A DNA stretch of 11,596 nt from Lachnospiraceae bacterium (GTDB lineage: Bacteria > Bacillota_A > Clostridia > Lachnospirales > Lachnospiraceae), in contig JAFZJK010000158.1 in assembly GCA_017553965.1 (NCBI GenBank), positions 1-11,596 on the forward strand, given 5' to 3'. The translations under genes and the position numbers were made by a program. A model generated the notes under the pieces. The model saw only the letters and a list, made by a program, of their open reading frames with translations. It searched no databases and was not told where the DNA came from. Every line of letters starts with the position of its first letter. The stretch's first letter is position 1. Positions 1 to 6,731 of the stretch are shown one piece after another.

Positions 1-1506
1 ATCCAGAGAAATATGAAGAATACCGGTATCATGGAAGCTGCCGGATATACAGTAAGTGAACTCAGATGGGCACTTTCAATAGAGATCGGGATTGTAGCTG
101 CTATAGGTTCTGCTATAGGTATCCTTATATCAATGTTTACGATTAAAACATTTGGTAACATTGTAAGTTCCGTACTCGGACTTTCCTGGAATCAACCGGT
201 TAACATACCGGTAGCCCTATATACGTTTTTGGGAATACTGGCAGTTGTAATATTTGTATCCAGGCTTATCAGCAGAATATATAAAAAAATTACTGTTTTG
301 GATGCTCTTCGCGGTGGTATAAATGCACATAATTATAAGAAAAACGTATTTTCGTTTGAAAAGGCTTCACTTCCGGTACCGCTTACATTAGCATTAAAGG
401 AAACATTTGGCAATCCGGGCAGGAATATTGCTATGGTGCTTATAAGTGCAGTCCTTATGATAGCTACACTCGCCGGTTTCGGTATAAAAGAGAATTACGG
501 TGATGATCCGGAAGCAATGCTTAATATATGGGGATTTGAGCTTGCTGATGCTCAGGTAATAAATAAATCTGGGACTGATATAGCCGATGAGTTAAGAAAA
601 CTTCTGGGAGTCAAAAATGTACTTGTTGAGGTGGGTTTTGAGCCTACGGTGTATTTTAACGGGAAAAAAGATACAGTATATACCTATGCCGTAGATGACT
701 TTAATTATACAAATAATACATTCATGATCGATGGAAGATATCCCGGAAAAGAAAACGAGATCATGGTATCAAACGGAGTCGCACAGGATCTTGGATTAAA
801 GATCGGGGATGTATTAGAGATAGAATTTGCCGATACTAAAGAGAATTATATTATAACCGGTATAAACCAGAGAATTGAAAGAATGGGACGTACCTTATAT
901 ATGAGGATAGACGGAGCTAAGAAGATAATTCCCGGAAGTATCACAGATGTATATACTTATAAGATTACGGCACAGGATAATGTAAGCTTTGATAAGATCA
1001 AAGAGGAAGTGAATAAGTTCGCTAATGCAAATGATCTTAGTATCAGATGCGGTAATCTTAAGAAGGAAATGGATGGTACAATTGAAACAGTAAATGCTTC
1101 AATGAATGCTGTATGCTTCGTAATATTGGTTATAACTACTTTAGTTGTTATATTTGTTGAATCTCTGGTTATAAGAGCAAAGATAAACCGTGATTGGAAG
1201 AATTTCGGTATCAGCAAGGCAATAGGGCAGACTTCGTTAGGTCTTATGGTACAGATAATGTTGACCAATATACCTTCGATCACTATCGGAGCATTGATCG
1301 GAGTTGTGCTTTCGGAAAGTGCAGGAAAGCTTTTTACCAGGGCGGCTTTTTCACTGTTCGCTATGAAAGAAGCAGCGTTTAATATATCGATAACAGCAAT
1401 GCTCATCGGATTTTTCGGTATAATCTTTGTGGCTGTGATCACATCGTTCCTTACAGGACTTAAGGTAAGACGTCTTATCCCTGTAGAAATGATAACAGAA
1501 GAATAA
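1..1506 (+). CDS. ABC transporter permease, FtsX/MacB type, 3' part only
   Basis: The reading frame is open from the first base, so the gene begins upstream of the window. The ATG at 13 is an internal methionine. About 500 C-terminal residues are visible, numbered here from that Met. A cytoplasmic segment typical of FtsX permeases (EAAGYTVSEL) is followed by TM helices at about 24-44 and 65-86, a linker ending ITVLDALRGG, and a second permease unit. That unit has a TM at 138-157, an external domain at about 160-360 with a MacB-periplasmic-like stretch (GRYPGKENEIMVSNG), and TMs at about 364-386, 412-435 and 458-480. Such proteins pair with a separate ATPase to move substrates or transmit force across the membrane, or to remove peptides and antibiotics from the envelope. 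The substrate cannot be told. The ATPase gene should lie upstream. A two-component operon follows after a terminator, an arrangement also seen with Bce-type resistance transporters, but that link is only inferred. Confidence 0.88.
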   Translation: MQRNMKNTGIMEAAGYTVSELRWALSIEIGIVAAIGSAIGILISMFTIKTFGNIVSSVLGLSWNQPVNIPVALYTFLGILAVVIFVSRLISRIYKKITVLDALRGGINAHNYKKNVFSFEKASLPVPLTLALKETFGNPGRNIAMVLISAVLMIATLAGFGIKENYGDDPEAMLNIWGFELADAQVINKSGTDIADELRKLLGVKNVLVEVGFEPTVYFNGKKDTVYTYAVDDFNYTNNTFMIDGRYPGKENEIMVSNGVAQDLGLKIGDVLEIEFADTKENYIITGINQRIERMGRTLYMRIDGAKKIIPGSITDVYTYKITAQDNVSFDKIKEEVNKFANANDLSIRCGNLKKEMDGTIETVNASMNAVCFVILVITTLVVIFVESLVIRAKINRDWKNFGISKAIGQTSLGLMVQIMLTNIPSITIGALIGVVLSESAGKLFTRAAFSLFAMKEAAFNISITAMLIGFFGIIFVAVITSFLTGLKVRRLIPVEMITEE

Positions 1507-1517
1507 AAAATATGTAT

Positions 1518-1559
1518 AAGAGGCTGGGAAAACTAAGTGTTTTATCCGGCCTCTTTTTT
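1518..1559 (+). terminator. Rho-independent terminator after the permease gene
   Basis: AAGAGGC at 1518-1524 pairs with GCCTCTT at 1549-1555. The stem continues inward through GG/CC and, after a bulged A, through AAAAC/GTTTT to a five-base loop. A run of six T follows the closing arm (1554-1559). It ends the transporter transcript and separates it from the signalling operon. Confidence 0.9.
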
Positions 1560-1591
1560 ACTACATGTAACATTATTACAGTATAAAACAA

Positions 1592-1620
1592 TTGTAAATA
1601 AAACTAAAAAAGTATATAAT
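1592..1620 (+). promoter_or_regulatory. Sigma-A-type promoter of the two-component/HD-GYP operon
   Basis: A -35 box TTGTAA (1592-1597) is separated by 17 bp from a perfect -10 box TATAAT (1615-1620). The palindrome ACAATTGT (1588-1595) overlaps the -35 box and could be a small operator, but it is too short to be convincing. The expected start near 1627 gives a leader of roughly 55-60 nt. Confidence 0.75.
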
Positions 1621-1684
1621 TAACGAAGAATGTTGTTCTGAAATTTACAGACAGTGTTATATAAAAGAGAGTAAGGTAAGATAC

Positions 1685-2404
1685 ATGCATTATAATTGCC
1701 TAATAGTAGATGATGAAGAAGAACTCGCCAAAATGACGGCAGAGTATTTTAATATGTTTGATGTAAAGACACAGTACGTTAACAGTGCTGCGTCTTGTTA
1801 TGCTTTTTTTGAGGAAAATGATGCGGATATAGTACTATTGGATATTAACCTTGGTGATGGTTCGGGCTTTGAAGTATGCAAAAAACTTCGTGAATCATTG
1901 AGGCTGCCCATTCTGTTTATAAGTGCACGTCAAAGCGATGATGATGTGCTCGTGGCATTAAGCATAGGCGGAGATGACTATGTAAAGAAGCCATACAGTC
2001 TCTCTGTGTTACTCGCTAAGGTTAAGGTAAACCTTAAAAGGATCGCAGAATTAAATGAAAAGACAGCCGGTACGGAGTCAAACGGTAATAATGCGACAGC
2101 TACGGACAAAGAACAGGAAAAAGAGCTTTATCTTGATGAAGCTACGATGTCGGTTGTATTAAAGGGCAACAGGATAGCATTAAAAGCTAAAGAATACATG
2201 CTCATGAAATGCCTTTACGAACATAAAAACTCCATAGTCACAAAGGATGTGCTATTTGATGAGGTATGGGGTGATGCATTCTATTCGGACGGCACTTTGA
2301 ATGTACATATCAGGAAACTCAGGGAAAAGATTGAAAAGGATCCCAATGCTCCGGAGTATATTAAGACTATATGGGGTACGGGCTATACTCTGGAGATCAA
2401 ATGA
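1685..2404 (+). CDS. OmpR/PhoB-family DNA-binding response regulator
   Basis: A 239-residue two-domain transcription regulator. The receiver domain (about 1-120) has the acidic pair D9/D10, the phospho-accepting D53 in LLDINLGDGSG, the switch S80 and the conserved lysine in YVKKP (101-103). After a polar linker rich in N, T and E (about 123-145), a winged-helix domain runs to the end, with DGTLNVHIRKLREKI as the recognition-helix region and WGTGYTL as the hairpin wing. Phosphorylation by the next gene's kinase should promote dimerisation on direct-repeat DNA sites. AAGG lies about eight bases before the ATG. The stop codon overlaps the kinase start (ATGA), so the two are translationally coupled. 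The target genes are not known. A TTCACA repeat at 5297-5313 is one candidate site. Confidence 0.95.
   Translation: MHYNCLIVDDEEELAKMTAEYFNMFDVKTQYVNSAASCYAFFEENDADIVLLDINLGDGSGFEVCKKLRESLRLPILFISARQSDDDVLVALSIGGDDYVKKPYSLSVLLAKVKVNLKRIAELNEKTAGTESNGNNATATDKEQEKELYLDEATMSVVLKGNRIALKAKEYMLMKCLYEHKNSIVTKDVLFDEVWGDAFYSDGTLNVHIRKLREKIEKDPNAPEYIKTIWGTGYTLEIK
2392..2395 (+). promoter_or_regulatory. Ribosome binding site fixing the kinase start
   Basis: GGAG lies five bases before the ATG at 2401. This supports that ATG over the in-frame ATG at 2371, which falls deep inside the response-regulator gene and would add ten non-membrane residues. Confidence 0.7.
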
Positions 2405-3549
2405 AAAAGTTTAAAACTATAGTCATTTTATATACGATCATTATGCTTCTTATCCCTGTGATATCATATTTTGTGTACCGCGGGATCGATGTGACTGTAA
2501 GTTCACCTTCATCATATACAGATGAAGAACTTGTAATATACAGACAGATATGGGACGGGATGAACGAAAACGTTGAAGCGGTTAAAAAAGAGATGTTTGT
2601 TACATTTCTTATATTCTGGGCTGTTGTATTTGTACTTGGCTATGTTTTGTTTCTCTACATATACATTAAAGAGATCAAGCCAATCTTACAGCTTTCCTCA
2701 TTTGCCACGGAGATATCAAAGGGTAATCTGGATGTCCCGTTACCTATGAACAAAAACAACGGGTTTGTTGATTTTACCGAAGGCTTTGATATCATGCGTG
2801 AAGAGCTCAAGGCTTCAAAGGCGCGTGAGATAGAAGCAGAGAACCTTAAAAGAGAAATGGTGGCCGAGTTAAGTCATGACTTAAAAACTCCTATTGCTAC
2901 CATACAGGCTACCTGTGAGGTATTAAATCTTCAGGCAGCAAGAAAAAAAGACAACTGTACTCCGGAAAGGCTTAAGGAACTTGAAGACCTTGAGGAAAAG
3001 ATCGGCTTTATAACCAAAAAGACCGATATGATCAATGAACTCATCAAAAACGTGTTCAGGGCTACACTTGATGATATGGATGAGATCAAAGTGTCGGTTG
3101 AAGAGTACGGATCAACCATTATAGAGGATTACTTTAAAGGTCTTAAGGAATACGGAAATATCATATTGGATAATCATATACCGGAATGCCTTATATATAT
3201 GGACCGACTTCGTATGGAGCAGGTGGTTGACAATATAGTAGGTAATTCTTATAAATACGCCGGGACCGATATACATGTCAGCTTCGGTGAAACCGAGGAA
3301 ATGACTGATAAACAAGGTAATAAGATAAAGTTCCTACGGATTACAGTAAAAGATTCAGGGCCGGGTGTACCTGAAAGTGATCTGCCTTTAATATCCGAAA
3401 AGTATTACAGAGGAAACAATGCAAAGGAAAGAACGGGATACGGTCTCGGACTTTACCTGGTTAAAAACTATATGGAACGTCAGGGCGGCGGTATGGAGTA
3501 TTATAATGATAACGGCTTTACCGTCGAACTGCTGGTTAAAAAAGTATAA
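2401..3549 (+). CDS. Membrane sensor histidine kinase (HisKA/HATPase)
   Basis: 382 residues from the ATG at 2401. TM1 at about 5-26, an external loop of roughly 38 residues (27-64) and TM2 at about 65-89 are followed by a HAMP-like linker (90-145). The dimerisation domain carries the phospho-acceptor H159 in ELSHDLKTP. The ATPase domain shows the N box (N278 and N282 in DNIVGNSYKYA), the G1 box DSGPG (318-322) and the G2 box GYGLGLYLV (346-354). It should autophosphorylate and pass the phosphate to the regulator encoded just upstream. The small external loop suggests sensing in or near the membrane, or through a partner protein, rather than by a large ligand-binding domain. The loop is somewhat longer than that of typical Bce-type intramembrane-sensing kinases. 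The start overlaps the regulator stop by ATGA, and the HD-GYP gene follows after 28 bp. Confidence 0.94.
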   Translation: MKKFKTIVILYTIIMLLIPVISYFVYRGIDVTVSSPSSYTDEELVIYRQIWDGMNENVEAVKKEMFVTFLIFWAVVFVLGYVLFLYIYIKEIKPILQLSSFATEISKGNLDVPLPMNKNNGFVDFTEGFDIMREELKASKAREIEAENLKREMVAELSHDLKTPIATIQATCEVLNLQAARKKDNCTPERLKELEDLEEKIGFITKKTDMINELIKNVFRATLDDMDEIKVSVEEYGSTIIEDYFKGLKEYGNIILDNHIPECLIYMDRLRMEQVVDNIVGNSYKYAGTDIHVSFGETEEMTDKQGNKIKFLRITVKDSGPGVPESDLPLISEKYYRGNNAKERTGYGLGLYLVKNYMERQGGGMEYYNDNGFTVELLVKKV

Positions 3550-3577
3550 GTTTTAATTATATCATTGGGAGAAAAGA

Positions 3578-5278
3578 ATGATAGCTTTTTATTATGATGT
3601 AATGTTTGCAATATCTTTGGTTATGCTCATAATATATCTGTTTATATGGCATAAACACTTCGATATTCATTTTACGATGATGTTCACATTTATAGCTATC
3701 CAGAATCTTGGTTATGCTCTGACCGTGCATTCCAAGACACTCGAAGAAGCGCTGACAGCCAATAAGATAACATATCTTGGGGCCTGCTTTAATATATTGT
3801 TTATGACATTGTGCGTACTTGAGCATTGTAATATCTTAATAAACAAAATGATGAGGATAGGCATTTTTGCCACAATATTTGTACTGTACGGATTTGTCCT
3901 TACCATGGGAAGAAACGGTCTGTTTTATAAAGATGTTGATTTTGAGATCAGAGACGGAGTAGGAACTCTTATTAAGAATGAATACGGACCGATGCATACG
4001 GTTTACCGTATAGCTCTGACAGGATTGTTTTTGACAGCATTTGTTGTGATCATATATACATACTTTAAGAAAAGAGATGTGTCTAAGCATAATGCGCAAT
4101 TGCTATTTGCTGCCGAAGCTGTTTCATTTTTCAGTTTCTTTGGAGGCAGATTGATCTTTAAAAATTTTGAACTTTTACCTTTAGCTTATATAGCAAGTGA
4201 AGTAATGTTCCTAAAGATCATTCATGATATGTGTCTGTACGATGTAACGGATTCAGCTATTGATTCACTGGTAGAAAAGGGTAATACAGGACTTATTTCG
4301 TTCGATTTTAAATATAATTATCTGGGCAGTAATGAAACTGCCAGAAAGATATTTCCTGAGATAAATACACTTACAGTTGACAGATCCATAAGATATAACC
4401 CGACCATGAAGAAATACGCTGTAGCATGGCTGGATAAATTCAGGGCTGATGATAAAAATGACAAATTTCACTATACAAAGGGAGAAAAGATATATCTTAT
4501 AGACATCAACTATCTGGTGGACGGACGCAATAAACGCGGATATCAGTTTTTCATTACAGATGATACGAAAGATCAGAAGTATATCAACCTGATGAATAAG
4601 TTTAATACTTCACTTCAGGAGCAGGTAACAAGGAAAACAAACCATATTGTGGAAATGCACAACAACCTGATCATGAGTATGGCGACCATGGTTGAAAGCA
4701 GGGACAATTCCACAGGGGGACATATCAAGCGTACCAGTGAATGTGTAAAATTACTTATCGATGAGATTAAGAAAAACAATGTCTTTAATCTGTCGGAAGA
4801 TTTTTGCAAAAATATAATTAAGGCCGCTCCAATGCATGACCTGGGTAAGATAGCGGTAGATGATGCAATACTTAGGAAACCGGGCAGGTTTGAACCGGAA
4901 GAGTTTGAAAAGATGAAGCATCATGCGGCTGAAGGTGCCAGAATTGTAAAAGAGATATTAAAGGCTACGGATGATGCAGATTTTAGGATAGTGGCCGAAA
5001 ACGTGGCTCATTTCCATCATGAGAGATGGGACGGGTCCGGTTACCCTGAAGGTCTTAAGGAAGAACATATACCGTTAGAGGCCAGGATCATGGCTATAGC
5101 AGATGTATATGACGCCTTGGTAAGTAAACGTGTATATAAGGAGAGTATGTCGTTTGAAAAGGCTGATTCCATCATTATGGAGGGTATGGGAAAGCACTTC
5201 GATGAAAAGCTTAAGCCTTTTTATATAGCAGCCAGACCGAAGCTTGAAGCATTTTACAGGCGGATGAATAAAGAATAA
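3578..5278 (+). CDS. Seven-TM HD-GYP domain protein, predicted c-di-GMP phosphodiesterase
   Basis: 566 residues with GGGAG six bases before the ATG. The N-terminal part has about seven TM helices (roughly 6-24, 32-49, 64-82, 91-110, 143-162, 174-194 and 198-218), resembling the 7TM sensor region found on some histidine kinases. A PAS-like region follows (about 230-330), then a helical linker (332-365) and an HD-GYP domain (about 366-550). Metal and catalytic residues are present: E373, H382, H420-D421, K424, H449, H480-H481 and D509, with the GYP signature at 488-490 in HHERWDGSGYPEGL. This family hydrolyses cyclic di-GMP to pGpG or GMP. The full residue set suggests an active enzyme, though some HD-GYP proteins prefer other cyclic dinucleotides. 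It lies 28 bp after the kinase gene with no terminator between, so it is probably co-transcribed. No GGDEF domain is present. No clear hairpin terminator follows it. Confidence 0.93.
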   Translation: MIAFYYDVMFAISLVMLIIYLFIWHKHFDIHFTMMFTFIAIQNLGYALTVHSKTLEEALTANKITYLGACFNILFMTLCVLEHCNILINKMMRIGIFATIFVLYGFVLTMGRNGLFYKDVDFEIRDGVGTLIKNEYGPMHTVYRIALTGLFLTAFVVIIYTYFKKRDVSKHNAQLLFAAEAVSFFSFFGGRLIFKNFELLPLAYIASEVMFLKIIHDMCLYDVTDSAIDSLVEKGNTGLISFDFKYNYLGSNETARKIFPEINTLTVDRSIRYNPTMKKYAVAWLDKFRADDKNDKFHYTKGEKIYLIDINYLVDGRNKRGYQFFITDDTKDQKYINLMNKFNTSLQEQVTRKTNHIVEMHNNLIMSMATMVESRDNSTGGHIKRTSECVKLLIDEIKKNNVFNLSEDFCKNIIKAAPMHDLGKIAVDDAILRKPGRFEPEEFEKMKHHAAEGARIVKEILKATDDADFRIVAENVAHFHHERWDGSGYPEGLKEEHIPLEARIMAIADVYDALVSKRVYKESMSFEKADSIIMEGMGKHFDEKLKPFYIAARPKLEAFYRRMNKE

Positions 5279-5296
5279 TTGAAAAAGAATAAATAA

Positions 5297-5313
5297 TTCA
5301 CAAGCTTTTCACA
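5297..5313 (+). promoter_or_regulatory. TTCACA direct repeat upstream of the foldase promoter
   Basis: TTCACA occurs at 5297-5302 and again at 5308-5313, with five bases between, an 11-bp period of one helical turn. This is the architecture bound by OmpR/PhoB-family regulators; Bacillus PhoP boxes have a very similar form. It sits just upstream of the -35 region of the next gene, at about -60 to -44 from the expected start, where an activator would bind. Which regulator binds, if any, is inference. The regulator encoded at 1685-2404 is the nearest candidate. Confidence 0.4.
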
Positions 5314-5321
5314 ATTTAGTA

Positions 5322-5350
5322 TTACAATGAGACAGATTTCGTGATATACT
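5322..5350 (+). promoter_or_regulatory. Extended -10 promoter of the foldase gene
   Basis: The -10 box TATACT (5345-5350) is preceded by TG one base upstream (5342-5343), forming an extended -10. A weak -35 candidate TTACAA (5322-5327) lies 17 bp upstream. The poor -35 fits a promoter that relies on the extended -10 or on an activator bound at the repeat just upstream. Confidence 0.6.
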
Positions 5351-5385
5351 AGCATCCGAATGATTTTATAATTGTGGAAAGAATC

Positions 5386-5390
5386 GAGGA
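5386..5390 (+). promoter_or_regulatory. Ribosome binding site fixing the foldase start
   Basis: GAGGA is seven bases before the ATG at 5398. The alternative GTG at 5374 has no comparable site and would add eight residues encoded by the ribosome-binding region itself. Confidence 0.7.
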
Positions 5391-5397
5391 ATTTGAA

Positions 5398-6600
5398 ATG
5401 GGAAATGAAAACAAGTATGAGGGTATGAGCCTCAGTAAGCAGAGAAAGCTTGAAAGACAGGCTGAGATCGCTAAGAAAAAACAGCAGGCAGTTATAATAA
5501 AAGTAGTAGTTGCACTGGTTGTTTTAGCTATCGTAGGGCTTTGTGTATGGGCTATCATCAAAAAGATGAACAAAGTTGAAGCTAATTATAATTTTTCCGA
5601 ACAGATTGATAATAACGGTATGATCAAGGGTGTTAAAGCCGGTGATTATGTTACTATGGTAGATTATAATAACTTAACTGCTCCTTTAAGTGAGATAGAA
5701 TATCCTGATGAAAAGGTTGAGGAGAGTATTAAGACTCAGCTTGATAATCATAAGGCAATCAGCACATCAACGGATATTGTTGCAAAAAACGGTGATAAGG
5801 TTAATATTGATTTCGCCGGAACTGTAGACGGAGAAGCATTTGACGGCGGCACAAGTACCGCATATGATCTTACACTTGGTTCAAATTCATTTATCGATGA
5901 TTTTGAGGCTCAGATAGAAGGACATAAGCCCGGTGATTCATTTGACGTAGAAGTTACCTTCCCTACAGACTATGGTACAGCAACCTTAGCCGGAAAAGAT
6001 GCTGTATTTGCTGTTAAATTAAACGGAATATACGTTGCACCCGAATTTACTGATGAGTTTGTACAGGAATACCTTTCCGATTATGCTACAACGGCTGAAG
6101 GTTACAGACAGTATCTTAAGGATACAAATTATAAGAACAACCTTATAACTTATGTTGAAAAGTATGTAGTGGCTAACAGTACATTTAAGAGCTTCCCCAG
6201 TGCATATTTTAAGCAGATGAAGGGTAATTATAAGGCTAATGAAATAGCCAAGATGGAATATTACAATCAGCTTTATGAGTCATATTTAGGCGGTGCTATG
6301 TATGCTTCGTTTGAGGAATATCTTTCTAAAGCATATTCACAGACTGAAGAAGAATTTGATAATTCTATAGAGGAAAGAGTATCCGATACAGTAAAATATG
6401 CTATATTCTGCCAGGCAGTAGCAGAAAAAGAAGGTATAACCGCTACTATTGATGAAGTAAAGGAATATTACATTTCAAATGGCGGTACAGAGGATAACTT
6501 CAATTCTCAGATAGAGAACTACGGACAGGGATATCTTGTACAGCAGTATCTTGACCAGAAGGTAAGAGATTTTATCGTTGATAAGACAACTGTTCAGTAA
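5398..6600 (+). CDS. Membrane-anchored trigger-factor-like peptidyl-prolyl isomerase
   Basis: 400 residues from the ATG at 5398. A lysine/arginine-rich N-terminal tail (1-31) precedes one TM helix (about 32-54). The charge balance suggests N-in, C-out topology, so the bulk lies outside the membrane. An FKBP-type domain at about 131-212 closely follows the trigger-factor pattern: GDKVNIDFAGTVDGEAFDGG, then LGSNSFIDDFEAQIEG and VTFPTDYG. The rest (about 213-400) resembles the helical chaperone domain of trigger factor, with an EERVSDTVKYAIF-like helix and an IDEVKEYY segment. The ribosome-binding N-terminal domain of true trigger factor, with its GFRxGKxP loop, is missing and the TM anchor takes its place. 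Likely role: folding or prolyl isomerisation of secreted proteins, comparable to PrsA but from a different family. It stands alone, with its own promoter and terminator. Substrates are unknown. It should not be named tig without caution. Confidence 0.88.
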   Translation: MGNENKYEGMSLSKQRKLERQAEIAKKKQQAVIIKVVVALVVLAIVGLCVWAIIKKMNKVEANYNFSEQIDNNGMIKGVKAGDYVTMVDYNNLTAPLSEIEYPDEKVEESIKTQLDNHKAISTSTDIVAKNGDKVNIDFAGTVDGEAFDGGTSTAYDLTLGSNSFIDDFEAQIEGHKPGDSFDVEVTFPTDYGTATLAGKDAVFAVKLNGIYVAPEFTDEFVQEYLSDYATTAEGYRQYLKDTNYKNNLITYVEKYVVANSTFKSFPSAYFKQMKGNYKANEIAKMEYYNQLYESYLGGAMYASFEEYLSKAYSQTEEEFDNSIEERVSDTVKYAIFCQAVAEKEGITATIDEVKEYYISNGGTEDNFNSQIENYGQGYLVQQYLDQKVRDFIVDKTTVQ

Positions 6601-6616
6601 AATCAAGTTATAGCTT

Positions 6617-6683
6617 AAAAATGTCGGCAGCTAATCGGGTTTACTTCTATTGGGCGATAATCCGGTGATAACGCCGACATTTT
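6617..6683 (+). terminator. Rho-independent terminator with a long apical region
   Basis: Eleven bases at 6617-6627 (AAAATGTCGGC) pair perfectly with 6673-6683 (GCCGACATTTT), followed by CTTTT. The 45-nt top is much larger than a usual terminator loop and may hold a small inner stem (ATCGG with CCGGT). The matching A run before the stem means it could also terminate transcription from the opposite side. Confidence 0.8.
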
Positions 6684-6701
6684 CTTTTAAAAAAGTATGA
6701 T
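6674..6701 (+). promoter_or_regulatory. Possible weak promoter of the TerD-like gene
   Basis: CCGACA (6674-6679), 16 bp, then TATGAT (6696-6701) is the only reasonable promoter-like pair before the gene at 6732. The -35 half lies in the terminator stem, so this is tentative. The gene could instead be read by passage through the terminator. Confidence 0.3.
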
Positions 6702-6731
6702 CAAAATAGAAATCGGGAGAGGGTATAAATC

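Noticed and set aside
957..1442. 161-codon open frame on the minus strand inside the permease gene
   Set aside because: It lies fully opposite a clear gene with domain matches, and its hydrophobic translation is what the antisense of a membrane gene gives. No ribosome site or promoter supports it.
2371..2400. Earlier in-frame ATG for the histidine kinase at 2371
   Set aside because: It lies within the response-regulator gene, lacks a ribosome site and adds ten residues that do not fit the membrane start. The ATG at 2401 has GGAG and the ATGA overlap.
3557..3826. 89-codon minus-strand frame at the start of the HD-GYP gene
   Set aside because: It overlaps the 7TM coding region and the ribosome site on the other strand, with no recognisable domain.
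5269..5295. Near-duplicate AAAGAATAA segments at the end of the HD-GYP gene
   Set aside because: This is a short low-complexity A-rich stretch without hairpin potential; it is neither a terminator nor a convincing repeat.
5374..5397. GTG start for the foldase at 5374
   Set aside because: The ATG at 5398 has GAGGA at proper spacing; the extra eight residues would be encoded by that leader region.
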